From SKVJ01 sp964578745 (GTDB lineage Bacteria > Chloroflexota > Dehalococcoidia > GIF9 > AB-539-J10), in contig CAZODZ010000024.1 in assembly GCA_964578745.1 (NCBI GenBank), positions 1-21,006 on the forward strand: DNA of 21,006 nucleotides, read 5' to 3'. Both the position numbers and the translations under genes were made by a program. This document shows, piece by piece, positions 13,938 to 21,006 of this stretch; position 1 is the first letter of the stretch, and every line of letters begins with the position of its first letter. A model generated the notes under the pieces. That model did no database searches and was not told the origin of the DNA. It saw only the letters and a list, made by a program, of their open reading frames with translations.

Positions 13938-14462
13938 ATGAACCGCCGGGCTCGACGCACTGAACGCAGAATGGCGCCGTCGTCTCCCTCAGGGAGTCGC
14001 CGCTATCTGCCTGTCATCGTTGCAATCATCGCCGTAATTGCCATCGGCTACTTTGTTGGTCATCACACTTCTCCAGGCCGCGTACCGGCAGGGACGCTCG
14101 TTGCGTCTGTTATTGACGGCGACACGATACGCATGGCGGACGGCAGTCGTGTCCGCTACCTGTGCATAGATACGCCGGAGCGCGGCGAGCCGTACTACGA
14201 GGAGGCCACAGAGTTCAACAGGGAACTGGTGGCTGGCCGCGCGGTCAAACTGGAGCGCGGACTGAGAGACGTCGACCAGTACGGTCGCCTGCTTCGTTAC
14301 GTCTATGTGGGGGACGTGTTTGTCAATGCCGAACTTGTCTCGGCCGGGTTGGCCCGGACTCTGATATTCGATGATAACGAAATACACGCTGCACTGCTTC
14401 GGAGGCTTGAAGCGGAAGCGCGGGTGGCCGGACGTGGCATCTGGGCGATGGAGCAGTCGTGA
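13938..14462 (+). CDS. Membrane-anchored staphylococcal nuclease-like thermonuclease
   Basis: A 174-residue protein with a basic N-terminus and one hydrophobic segment (YLPVIVAIIAVIAIGYFVG, residues 23-41), which is a signal anchor placing the nuclease domain outside the membrane. The SNase domain has all expected features. VIDGDTIRM holds Ca2+ ligands D60 and D62. RVRYLCIDTPE holds R73, D78 and E81. DQYGRLLRYVYV holds R117. These correspond to the catalytic Arg/Glu/Arg set of staphylococcal nuclease. The likely role is Ca2+-dependent cleavage of extracellular DNA or RNA for nutrients or defence. ATG 13938 has only a weak GGGCAG upstream; ATG 13971 is possible but would shorten the basic N-terminus. 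A small secreted ORF starts at the stop codon. Confidence 0.9.
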   Translation: MNRRARRTERRMAPSSPSGSRRYLPVIVAIIAVIAIGYFVGHHTSPGRVPAGTLVASVIDGDTIRMADGSRVRYLCIDTPERGEPYYEEATEFNRELVAGRAVKLERGLRDVDQYGRLLRYVYVGDVFVNAELVSAGLARTLIFDDNEIHAALLRRLEAEARVAGRGIWAMEQS

Positions 14463-14470
14463 CGGGATCG

Positions 14471-14641
14471 ATGAAGACACGGATGCACTGTACTGTCATC
14501 CGGCTGGCTGCAGTCACGCTGGCACTGGTGACGTTGCTCTCGCCTGCAGCCGGCCACATCGGCGTCGCCATGCTGTGCGCAGTATCGGGACAAGCCGGCG
14601 CCGCTCGACTCCTCCGTGGAGGACTACAGCTTCAGCTGTGA
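14471..14641 (+). CDS. Small predicted secreted protein, possibly frameshifted
   Basis: The frame opens at a GTG overlapping the nuclease stop (GTGA) and has ATG 14471 after GGGA. The product, MKTRMHCTVIRLAAVTLALVTLLSPAAGHIG..., has a clear signal peptide but continues for only about 28 residues. In another frame 14571-14687 reads CAQYRDKPAPLDSSVEDYSFSCDWLVRMPGLACAGIR and stop, which looks protein-like with paired cysteines. A single frameshift near 14570 would join the signal peptide to this tail, giving a secreted Cys-containing protein of about 72 residues. I cannot tell mutation from chance. No family is recognised. Confidence 0.4.
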   Translation: MKTRMHCTVIRLAAVTLALVTLLSPAAGHIGVAMLCAVSGQAGAARLLRGGLQLQL

Positions 14642-14732
14642 CTGGCTGGTGCGAATGCCCGGCCTTGCTTGTGCCGGTATCCGATGAATTTCCTGGCATC
14701 AATGCTGCCGGACCACGTTCCACAATCTCTGC

Positions 14733-14945
14733 TCAGTCCGTCTCTTCTTCGGCGTGTTCAGCCACGGTCTTCAACTGCTCGAGGTCTTCCTGTGTGAACA
14801 GCCTCCAGCCGTTGCGGTCCCGCCTGGCAGGCAAAGGGACCCTTCCCTGTCTGAGCCAGCGGAGCAGGGTGCTGCGTGAGATCCCGGCCCTTTGCGCCGC
14901 CTCTGTCGTGTGGTAGTACCTCACACCGCCACGCACTAGAGCCAT
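14733..14945 (-). CDS. Small MerR/excisionase-type HTH protein
   Basis: A 70-residue protein consisting of one winged-helix MerR-like/excisionase domain. YYHTTEAAQRAGISRSTLLRWLRQGRVPLPARRDRNGWRLFTQEDLEQL has the helix-turn-helix, the basic turn and the wing with R-N-GWRLF typical of HTH_17 and BldC-like proteins. There is no effector domain. The C-terminal VAEHAEEETD is acidic. ATG 14945 follows GGGGGAA. No integrase or phage gene is nearby, so a BldC-like or orphan regulator is more likely than an excisionase. It lies about 185 bp downstream of the giant surface protein gene on the same strand, with a palindromic element between them. Confidence 0.8.
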   Translation of the reverse strand: MALVRGGVRYYHTTEAAQRAGISRSTLLRWLRQGRVPLPARRDRNGWRLFTQEDLEQLKTVAEHAEEETD

Positions 14946-15000
14946 TCAGGATGTTCCCCCTTCCATGTCATCTGTGGGAGCAGGTCCTGTAGACCATGCT

Positions 15001-15016
15001 GTCAGTCTAGTCTGAC
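15001..15016. repeat. Palindromic element upstream of the HTH gene
   Basis: GTCAG-TCTAGT-CTGAC is a 5-bp inverted repeat located 56 bp upstream of the HTH gene start, with an internal TCTAG/TCTGAC echo. It overlaps a TAGACT that could serve as -10 on the minus strand, so it may be the regulator's own operator. Evidence is positional only. Confidence 0.3.
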
Positions 15017-15130
15017 GGCTGGCAAAGATGCAAGCACGTCGTGGCTCTTCCTGCCTCTGCCTGGGCCACCTCGCTGCGTTCGCTTCATGTATCGGGTGGC
15101 TGGGCTCCCTGGCCTGGCGCAGGATGAAAC

Positions 15131-18100
15131 TCAAGGGCGTCGCCAGCGGTGAACCCGATCCGACCACCGCCTGTCGGCGGCGAGCCGGCGATTAACAACT
15201 GACAAGCTGACCATGGCTGCGAGTAGGAGTCCGGCTATTGTTCCCGCAAGGTAGGGGACCCAGTCGGGGAGACCCGGTTCAGGTGGAAGAGCGATGGACG
15301 GGCGTGTATCGACGACACCACCCCGGGATGGCCTGGTGCAGGTGTGGAAGGTGGACTCGACTGACTCTGAGATCACTGTCTCACCGTTGAGGGCCTGTAC
15401 CCGCCAGAGGTAAGTCGTATCGTACTGAAGTGGGCCGGGCACTATGACCGCAGTGTTGTTGCCCAACATCGAAGCCACGTGTGCGCGTGAGGTGTCAACA
15501 AGCATGAAGTCGTAGCTCGTAGCGCCGGGCACCCGGCTCCACGTGAAGGCAACATCGCGCACAGGCACGCACGTTGCTCCGGGACCGGGGTTGTGCAGGA
15601 CCACCTCGCCCGGCGGAGGTGGACCGGTGCGGAAGGCGCCCGCTTCCGACCACCAGGAGCGGATGACCTCGCCCGAGCCTGCTACGCGGGCCCTGACACG
15701 CCACCAGTAGTCCTCGTTGCAGTCGAGCATACCCTCTCGAATGACGGCCGAAGGATGACCGGCGCCGGAAGGCAGGTAGTACGTGCTGTCTTCCTTCCGT
15801 ACCGTCTGGGCGACGAAATCAGCCGTGTCAAGCACGACGTGGCGGAATTGCGGGTCGGTCGCTACCTCCAGTTCGTATTCACAGGCGTCACAGGGCCTGG
15901 TCCACTGGAGAACGTACTCGCTGTTCTCGCAGGAACAGGGGTCGCAGGGGACGATCGGCAAGCCGCTGTCGCCCGTCATCTCTCCGGGCAGTAGGGGTGT
16001 CGAGTACGCGAGACAGTCGAGGTAGACCCACAGCCGACCCCACGCGTCGTTGCGGAACTCCTGCTCGCACCAGTCGTAATTGGGAGAGTCTCCCCCTTGC
16101 CCGGCCCTGTACCTGTTGCCATCGTCGAAGGCCCAGAGACAGACACCATCGGTCGCGCAGTGCCCCCCGGCGAGGCTGAGTTGCTCCCAGTTGCCGTCCA
16201 CGTCACCGGTGCCCTCGAGGCCGCGGATAAGGTAGTCCCACTCCATCTCATTGCAGCAGTCCTCACGTCCGGGAGCCAGGCATCGGGCGACGCCACTCAC
16301 CTTGCGACAATCGTGGCCCGGAGGGCGGTGAGGGTCGGAGCCGTCGTCGTTGTATGGCAATGGCTCATTGGTTGTGAAGTCCCACCACAGGCTGTCGAAG
16401 CTGACGTACAGCACAGGTACGGCGCAGCCGTCGCATTCCATCAGCAACAGCCTTTCGTAGTCCAGCGTCAGCTCGCTGATGGCTTTCCATCCCCTGCCGC
16501 CTTCCTCCATCTTCCTGTACACTGCATCAGCTTCGAAGCCGTATTCCTCCCGGTCAGACTCGTCTACGGCGTCGCCAATGGCATACCGGGCGAGGTCGCC
16601 GTAGGCATAGCCGGAGTCGCGCGATGCGAAGAAGCCGCGATGGTAGGCATCCATGATGTCATCGAATGCCTCGTTATCGTCCCGGCTCGTGTCCGGACGA
16701 CCCAGCAGGATACGCCGGTACGTTTCACCCTGGTCACACGTACGCCAGATGCTCTCGCAGCAGCAAATTGAGTCGTTGCCTGATTCGTGGGACGTGTGCA
16801 GATAGAGGCAGGTGGCTGCGGGGTCATAGTTCAGGTCCTCAATCGCGTCGATCATGGTGTCGATGAGGCCGGACTGTTCCCAGTGCAGGCCCACCGGCTC
16901 CGCGTCGCTGATGGAGAACGCACTCTCATCGCCCCAGCGGAAGTCGTCGGCTCCGTGTTGCGAGTCGCCCCCGGTGGATGCATAGGCCCGCGTCCCATCG
17001 GGGCTGAATGCCAGCTGGCAGTTGAATTGGCCGGACGGGCCCCTGTCTGCGCGCGTCCATCTCGGACAACAGTCGTCAAGTGATTCTGATATCAGCACGA
17101 GGGGTCCCGAACAGCACGGCAGGACGTAGTCGCCGTCTGGACGGTCTCCGTCATGCGAGTGCCACTGCTGCAGTTCCGGCAGCCAGTGCCACTGCCACGC
17201 GTACGGTGCAGGCAGCAGGCAGCCGATAAGGGCACTCCCCTTCATGCTGGTGCCGCCGTCATACGCGATGCTCGATACAAGAGGGTTGCGCTCGTGCCTG
17301 AGAAGGTCGCTGGAGAGGCGGCCGCCGGCGAGTATGTATGCGAATCCCCCCTCGTCGAGGGTTGCTCCGCTGGCCACGTCCCGCCGGAGCCCGTTCACGA
17401 CCAGGAGTACGGCACGGCTGCCTTCGTGGTCAGCGTTGTAGTCCGCCGGTACCGCGAGCATGGCGCCCTGGCGCAGGAAGAACGGTGGCCGGGTCGCGTC
17501 CGCCACGATGACCGTGCCGGCTGTCGCGACCCTGACGGGCATGTCGTTGTATCCGGCCTGGCCATTCCAGAGGAGATGGCCATCACATCTCGCAGCCTGC
17601 ACGACGTAATAGCCGGTGTAGGCATCGCCGTCTGGCTCCTCTGCGTACGCGATGACAGTCGCCAGCAGGGACAGGTCCCGTTTGTAGGCAGGCGAGAAGA
17701 CGACAGAGGTCACCGCCTGTATGTCATCCCGGCTACCCGTCCCCGCCATCTGTTGCCACGCGTCCGTCCAGCCGGGGTCATTGCCGGAATCGTGCCAGGC
17801 ACCGGTCCAGCCGGTCCCGATGTCGAGCAGCCAGACAGAGCCGCCGCCTGCAGGATCGAGCGTACCCACAGCGATGGTCCGGACTCCTTCGCTCTCCGCC
17901 GAGATGTCGATACAGAGCGGCTCACCGGCGATCCGCCCGCATCCCGCGCAGTGGAATGTCTCGCCACCGTCGTCTGAGCCTGCCACGACGGTGCGGTGCA
18001 TCGCATCGTAACCGCAGACAACGAGGCAGTCCTCATCGTCCGGCGCGGCGGCGATAGCACTGAAAAAGACGAAGTCATTCCATGTCCTGTCATCGTTGCA

Positions 18101-18505
18101 GCAGTCAGGCAGGCCATATGCATTGATGACCTGCTCTGTTATGTCTGTCCATGAAGCGCCGGAGTCCGTTGACTTCCATAGCCGGGGTGCCTGGCCCGCG
18201 GCGATGTTTTCATCGCTGTAGGTGTTTTCGATGCAGTCGTCCGGTGGGTTCCACGTGCCTATGGCGTAGACGGTGTCGCCTTCGGCGCCGGTGACTTCAA
18301 ACGCGGATATGTCACTCCCCGGGAGAACCAGCAGGTCCTCGTGGCCGGGTGTCGGGTACGTGCGCCATTGCGACGGTGGAGGGCAATCTGCGGCCGGAGC
18401 TTTCGCACACGGTGCGAGCGCAACGAGGATGGCTAACACAGCCACCCCTTCTCGCCAGCGTCGGGCTGACAGTGCCGTGTGGAAGGGAGCGTTCGCCGTA
18501 TTCAT
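15131..18505 (-). CDS. Large secreted, C-terminally anchored Cys-rich beta-propeller/FnIII-like surface protein
   Basis: This 1124-residue protein has a signal peptide (RRWREGVAVLAILVALAPCAKAPA, cleavage near residue 38). Near the C-terminus it has a membrane segment (VPYLAGTIAGLLLAAMVSLSVV) and a basic cytoplasmic tail, so the bulk lies outside the cell. The first about 800 residues show Asp-box (BNR) motifs of sortilin/sialidase-like propellers (STDSGASW, SDDGGETF, and a looser TCDQGETY) and blade-like repeats (SPDGTRAYASTG). Two FnIII-like domains follow (YVLQWTRPCDACEYELEVATD..., VAFTWSRVPGATSYDFMLVDTS... with YWWRVRA and YLWRVQA). Cysteines are abundant, with vicinal pairs in DCCND, PCCSG, DCCPR, ICCCE and DCCNE. 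ATG 18505 is preferred to TTG 18520; neither has a strong Shine-Dalgarno. Adhesion or carbohydrate binding is plausible; sialidase catalytic residues are not evident. Confidence 0.85.
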   Translation of the reverse strand: MNTANAPFHTALSARRWREGVAVLAILVALAPCAKAPAADCPPPSQWRTYPTPGHEDLLVLPGSDISAFEVTGAEGDTVYAIGTWNPPDDCIENTYSDENIAAGQAPRLWKSTDSGASWTDITEQVINAYGLPDCCNDDRTWNDFVFFSAIAAAPDDEDCLVVCGYDAMHRTVVAGSDDGGETFHCAGCGRIAGEPLCIDISAESEGVRTIAVGTLDPAGGGSVWLLDIGTGWTGAWHDSGNDPGWTDAWQQMAGTGSRDDIQAVTSVVFSPAYKRDLSLLATVIAYAEEPDGDAYTGYYVVQAARCDGHLLWNGQAGYNDMPVRVATAGTVIVADATRPPFFLRQGAMLAVPADYNADHEGSRAVLLVVNGLRRDVASGATLDEGGFAYILAGGRLSSDLLRHERNPLVSSIAYDGGTSMKGSALIGCLLPAPYAWQWHWLPELQQWHSHDGDRPDGDYVLPCCSGPLVLISESLDDCCPRWTRADRGPSGQFNCQLAFSPDGTRAYASTGGDSQHGADDFRWGDESAFSISDAEPVGLHWEQSGLIDTMIDAIEDLNYDPAATCLYLHTSHESGNDSICCCESIWRTCDQGETYRRILLGRPDTSRDDNEAFDDIMDAYHRGFFASRDSGYAYGDLARYAIGDAVDESDREEYGFEADAVYRKMEEGGRGWKAISELTLDYERLLLMECDGCAVPVLYVSFDSLWWDFTTNEPLPYNDDGSDPHRPPGHDCRKVSGVARCLAPGREDCCNEMEWDYLIRGLEGTGDVDGNWEQLSLAGGHCATDGVCLWAFDDGNRYRAGQGGDSPNYDWCEQEFRNDAWGRLWVYLDCLAYSTPLLPGEMTGDSGLPIVPCDPCSCENSEYVLQWTRPCDACEYELEVATDPQFRHVVLDTADFVAQTVRKEDSTYYLPSGAGHPSAVIREGMLDCNEDYWWRVRARVAGSGEVIRSWWSEAGAFRTGPPPPGEVVLHNPGPGATCVPVRDVAFTWSRVPGATSYDFMLVDTSRAHVASMLGNNTAVIVPGPLQYDTTYLWRVQALNGETVISESVESTFHTCTRPSRGGVVDTRPSIALPPEPGLPDWVPYLAGTIAGLLLAAMVSLSVVNRRLAADRRWSDRVHRWRRP

Positions 18506-18542
18506 GCGGGGACAGCCCAAGCTACAATGTCCCGGAGTGGGC

Positions 18543-18548
18543 TGTCAA
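18543..18548 (-). promoter_or_regulatory. Possible -35 of the surface protein gene
   Basis: The minus strand has a perfect TTGACA 38 bp before ATG 18505. No good -10 lies 16-18 bp downstream of it (TGTAGC at 16), so the promoter is only tentative. Confidence 0.3.
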
Positions 18549-18627
18549 TAGCACGGAGGTACACTACAATCGTCCTCTCCCGCTATCTGGTGGCAGGTGT
18601 CCCGAAGCAGTGATGCTGCTCCCCTGT

Positions 18628-18656
18628 TTGCAGACTGTGCGGGAATGTCGTACAGT
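18628..18656 (+). promoter_or_regulatory. Weak promoter candidate for the zinc-ribbon/RRM/DEAD genes
   Basis: TTGCAG (18628-18633), a 17-bp spacer and TACAGT (18651-18656) match the consensus at 3/6 and 4/6 positions. If used, the transcript would carry a leader of about 110 nt before the zinc-ribbon gene, a length usual for cold-shock mRNAs. The rest of 18549-18772 shows no gene. Confidence 0.3.
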
Positions 18657-18772
18657 TGCTGTAGTGGTTGCAGGTAAGGCCATTCAGCACTTCGTCGACA
18701 CTCCGCGAGCAACTCGGCAGTTCAGGGATGACCGCACCTCAAGACTAACCGCTGGTGGAAAGGAGGTCACCC

Positions 18773-18955
18773 ATGAGCTTCGAGGACAAGACAATTCGCT
18801 GTGTGGACTGTGGCAACGAGTTCACGTTCACCGTGGCCGAACAGCAGTTTTTCGCGGAGAAAGGTTTCACAAATGAACCGCGGCGCTGCCCTGCATGCAG
18901 GCGAAAGCGACGCGAGCAGCGTTCACAGGGGTCGCAGGCGCGGCGTGACTGGTAG
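18773..18955 (+). CDS. Small zinc-ribbon protein (zf-trcl type)
   Basis: A 60-residue protein: MSFEDKTIRCVDCGNEFTFTVAEQQFFAEKGFTNEPRRCPACRRKRREQ. The two CxxC pairs (CVDCG and CPACR) about 30 residues apart, with the EFTFT-EQ-FFAEKGF-NEP-RC core, are the hallmark of the widespread zf-trcl probable zinc-ribbon family. Its biochemical role is not established, but a nucleic-acid-binding function is usually assumed. The tail is strongly basic (RRKRREQRSQGSQARRDW). ATG 18773 follows AAAGGAGGT at ideal spacing, which rules out the upstream in-frame start. It lies 72 bp before an RRM protein gene and upstream of a DEAD-box helicase gene on the same strand, supporting an RNA-related role. Confidence 0.88.
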   Translation: MSFEDKTIRCVDCGNEFTFTVAEQQFFAEKGFTNEPRRCPACRRKRREQRSQGSQARRDW

Positions 18956-19027
18956 AGAGACATCAGTAACAGGCGCGCCGCCGCGTGCCGCGCGCAACGA
19001 TTGAAATAGGAGCAGGAGGCATTTGGA

Positions 19028-19384
19028 GTGAGGATCTATGTTGGGAATCTTCCGTACGAGGCGACCGAGCAGGAACTGAGCGATGTGTTCGCGGAGTTCG
19101 GCGAGGTTGAGAAGGTCGACATCGTAGCGGACAAGTTTACAGGTCGTTCACGAGGTTTCGCATTTGTGGAGATGCCCTCTCAGTCCGAGGGGGAGGCGGC
19201 TATCGGGGCGCTGAACGGTAAGTCGTTCCAGAACAGGAACCTCGTTGTTAACGAGGCGCGCCCGCGTGAAGACCGTGGCGGGGGTGGCTTTGGTGGTGAT
19301 TTTGGTGGCTACGGTGGTTACGGTGGTGGGCGCGGTGGTGGTCGTGGCGGCCGTGGTGGTGGCCGCCGTGGTGGCAGGTACTAG
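19028..19384 (+). CDS. Glycine-rich RRM RNA-binding protein
   Basis: A 118-residue protein with one RNA-recognition motif (residues 1-80). RNP2 is RIYVGNLPY and RNP1 is RGFAFVEM, with the aromatic residues that stack on RNA bases. A low-complexity Gly/Arg/Tyr tail follows (GGGGFGGDFGGYGGYGG, then RGGRGG-type repeats). This is the architecture of cyanobacterial Rbp proteins and eukaryotic glycine-rich proteins, many of them cold-induced RNA chaperones. GTG 19028 has GGAGG about 10 nt upstream. The tail is encoded by runs of GGT and GGC codons (about 19275-19380) and could vary in length by slippage. It sits between a zinc-ribbon gene and a DEAD-box helicase gene, suggesting joint action on structured RNA. 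Confidence 0.93.
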   Translation: MRIYVGNLPYEATEQELSDVFAEFGEVEKVDIVADKFTGRSRGFAFVEMPSQSEGEAAIGALNGKSFQNRNLVVNEARPREDRGGGGFGGDFGGYGGYGGGRGGGRGGRGGGRRGGRY

Positions 19385-19516
19385 GAAGGCAGTCATCTGC
19401 CGGCCCCTTCAGCCCGTACCTGGCGCATTCTCATGGACCCTGGTAAGACTGCACCCCCGCGACGGCCTGCGGCCGGTGTGGAGGGCATGTCGGCGGGTTC
19501 ATGTCGCCTTCGATTC

Positions 19517-19537
19517 AGTCCCACGGATAGTGGGACT
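19517..19537 (+). promoter_or_regulatory. Hairpin immediately upstream of the helicase ribosome binding site
   Basis: AGTCCCAC-GGATA-GTGGGACT is a perfect 8-bp stem with a 5-nt loop in the 168-bp gap between the RRM and helicase genes. It ends 3 nt before the GAGGAG ribosome binding site. No T tract follows, so a translational control or mRNA-processing role is more likely than termination. Confidence 0.5.
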
Positions 19538-19552
19538 TCAGAGGAGTACGTT

Positions 19553-20833
19553 TTGACATTCGATTCATTCAATTTCCATCCGCATATAGCGGCTGGAATC
19601 AGTAGGCTTGGCTACGAGACGCCAACGCCGATACAAGAGAAAGCAATTGGCCCTGTGCTCGCGGGTCGCGATGTAATGGGACTGGCGGAGACCGGTACAG
19701 GCAAGACAGCGGCGTTTGTTCTGCCGGTCTCGCAACGCCTGCTGCAGAAGGGGCGGGGGAAGGTGCGTTGTCTCGTGCTGGCTCCCACAAGAGAGCTTGC
19801 GCAGCAGACTCACGAGGTCCTGAAGACGCTGGGCGAAGGCACCGGCCTTCGCAGCCTGGCTCTGTACGGCGGTGTCGGCTATGAGCCCCAGTTGCGGGGC
19901 CTGCAGAGGGGAGTGGACTTCCTTGTGGCCTGCCCCGGCAGGCTGCTCGATCATGTCGGGCGCAGGACTGTCGACCTCTCGTCCGTAGAGGTCGTGGTGC
20001 TCGACGAGGCCGACCGGATGCTCGACATGGGCTTCCTGCCCGATATTCGCCGCATCCTGGAGCTTCTGCCACGTGAACGACAGTCACTCCTGTTCACTGC
20101 GACAATGCCAGCCGAGATTGAACGGCTTGCGCGCGATTTCATGAACAGGCCCGAAGTAATCCGTGTGGGGAGACAGGCCCCTGTCAAGGGTGTCAGCCAT
20201 GCGCTGTATCCCGTGATGCAATCGCTGAAGGCCGATCTGCTGATCGAGCTTCTGCGTCGTATTGAGACAGGTCCCGTCCTTGTGTTTACCCGCACCAGGC
20301 ATGCCGCGACGCGGCTCGCAGAGCGACTGAAGCGCAAGGGCTTCAACGCCAGCTGCCTGCAGGGTGACATGTCGCAGAGCAGGCGACAGGCCGCCATGGA
20401 CGGGTTCCGCGGCGGTGACATCGATATCCTCGTGGCTACGGACATTGCGGCGCGTGGGATCGATGTGCCTGACATTTCTCACGTGGTCAACTACGACATG
20501 CCTGACACGGCCGGTGCCTACATTCACCGAGTCGGTCGTACGGCGCGGGCCAGCCGGACCGGTAACGCTATCAACTTTGCGACAAGGGACGACGTCGACG
20601 TTGTCACGCAGATTGAGATGCTGCTGAATGAACGGCTTCAGTGCCTGACCCTTGAAGGGTTCGACTACGGGCGCGCTGTGCCCGCCGAAGCTCCTTCGCA
20701 CCGCCGCAATACGTCTGGCGGTCGCGGCTGCCGCAGCTCGAACGGCCAGCGGGGTCGGCGCGCGAACCATCGCAACGGTCGGGCCCCTGGGCGACCGGAT
20801 GGGGACAGGCACAGGCGGGTGCAGGCGATCTGA
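19553..20833 (+). CDS. DEAD-box ATP-dependent RNA helicase
   Basis: A 426-residue two-RecA-domain helicase that unwinds short RNA duplexes for ribosome assembly, mRNA decay or translation, probably under cold stress. All motifs are present: Q motif GYETPTPIQ, I AETGTGKT, Ia PTRELAQQ, Ib CPGR (Cys for the usual Thr), II DEAD, III TAT (for SAT), IV VLVFTRTR, V ATDIAARGID, VI HRVGRTAR. The C-terminal about 45 residues are Arg/Gly/Asn-rich (RRNTSGGRGCRSSNGQRGRR...) and likely bind RNA non-specifically, as in RhlE-type enzymes. The frame opens at 19433, but TTG 19553 is preferred: GAGGAG lies 6 nt before it and conserved sequence begins right there (TFDSFNFHPHIAAGISRLGYE). Neighbouring zinc-ribbon and RRM genes form a likely functional group. 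Confidence 0.94.
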   Translation: MTFDSFNFHPHIAAGISRLGYETPTPIQEKAIGPVLAGRDVMGLAETGTGKTAAFVLPVSQRLLQKGRGKVRCLVLAPTRELAQQTHEVLKTLGEGTGLRSLALYGGVGYEPQLRGLQRGVDFLVACPGRLLDHVGRRTVDLSSVEVVVLDEADRMLDMGFLPDIRRILELLPRERQSLLFTATMPAEIERLARDFMNRPEVIRVGRQAPVKGVSHALYPVMQSLKADLLIELLRRIETGPVLVFTRTRHAATRLAERLKRKGFNASCLQGDMSQSRRQAAMDGFRGGDIDILVATDIAARGIDVPDISHVVNYDMPDTAGAYIHRVGRTARASRTGNAINFATRDDVDVVTQIEMLLNERLQCLTLEGFDYGRAVPAEAPSHRRNTSGGRGCRSSNGQRGRRANHRNGRAPGRPDGDRHRRVQAI

Positions 20834-20835
20834 GG

Positions 20836-20851
20836 ACGGGGACGGCCCCGT
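20836..20851. terminator. Short hairpin between the helicase and a convergent frame
   Basis: ACGGGG-ACGG-CCCCGT forms a 6-bp stem directly after the helicase stop and directly before the end of a minus-strand frame. With only two following T residues it is a modest terminator candidate for either direction. Confidence 0.4.
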
Positions 20852-21006
20852 TCAGTCCAGGAGAAGGTAGGTAAGGTATCGACGCGGTGGTCTGCCGGAG
20901 ACGGTGATATTGCCGGTGCGCCACCGCGGTCCTGTTTCACCTGGAACAGCGCCATGCCGGCCTGCCGGCGACGGACTGCCGGAGCCCGTTGCACCGTTGT
21001 GAAACG
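20852..21006 (-). CDS. Partial C-terminal end of an unidentified minus-strand protein (uncertain)
   Basis: A minus-strand frame enters from the right edge and ends at TGA 20852-20854 after about 50 codons (...GETGPRWRTGNITVSGRPPRRYLTYLLLD). Codon third positions are mostly G or C, as in local genes, and the stop falls just past the helicase gene with a hairpin between them, as expected for a convergent gene. No family can be recognised from so short a piece. Confidence 0.35.
   Translation of the reverse strand, partial: FHNGATGSGSPSPAGRHGAVPGETGPRWRTGNITVSGRPPRRYLTYLLLD

Noticed and set aside
14733..14945. Excisionase-like HTH as evidence of an integrated mobile element
   Set aside because: No integrase, attachment repeats or phage genes are present, and similar small MerR-like proteins act as ordinary regulators.
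19275..19380. GGT/GGC-rich tandem repeat-like DNA
   Set aside because: It is explained by the Gly/Arg-rich tail of the RRM protein rather than by an independent repeat element.

Overview
The window is about 60% G+C, densely coding, and uses normal Shine-Dalgarno and sigma-70-like signals, so it is a bacterial chromosome fragment. An HspR repressor upstream of two Hsp20 genes, enolase-superfamily and RraA-type catabolic enzymes, a large Cys-rich anchored surface protein, a COG0731 radical SAM protein and a zinc-ribbon/RRM/DEAD-box group would fit a Chloroflexota (Dehalococcoidia/SAR202-like) genome. That placement is inference from gene content only; no rRNA or tRNA gene was seen.

Left part (1-7.3 kb), mostly minus strand. 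A fused indolepyruvate:ferredoxin oxidoreductase (alpha, ferredoxin and start of the beta subunit in one frame) runs off the left edge and sits downstream of a GntR/FadR-type regulator with a near-consensus promoter. Divergent from it is a membrane protein translationally coupled to a small winged-helix regulator; their putative promoter carries a cluster of GACAAA half-sites at the expected transcription start. Next comes a lone, more A+T-rich gene resembling a class III nucleotide cyclase, related in appearance to the Pycsar-type cyclase group. A convergent minus-strand operon encodes a RraA-type aldolase-like protein and a galactonate-dehydratase-type enolase-superfamily enzyme, a pairing that suggests sugar-acid breakdown to pyruvate.

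Middle (7.3-12.6 kb). A J-domain protein with several zinc ribbons and a C-terminal membrane anchor lies on the minus strand. It is followed by two or three small, mostly membrane proteins, a flavodoxin-fold Cys-cluster FMN reductase, and the heat-shock unit hspR-hsp20-hsp20, which ends in a textbook intrinsic terminator.

Right part (12.6-21 kb). This holds a radical SAM protein, a decayed TusA-like fragment, a membrane-anchored thermonuclease with a small secreted ORF behind it, a MerR/excisionase-type HTH protein, and a 1124-residue anchored beta-propeller/FnIII-like surface protein rich in paired cysteines. A plus-strand run of zinc-ribbon protein, glycine-rich RRM protein and DEAD-box helicase looks like an RNA-remodelling (cold-shock-like) module. 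A partial minus-strand ORF reaches the right edge.

The less ordinary items are the cyclase-like singleton, the multi-zinc-ribbon J protein, the large Cys-paired propeller, the truncated TusA, and the operator-like half-site cluster. I see no CRISPR array, insertion sequence or phage genes.
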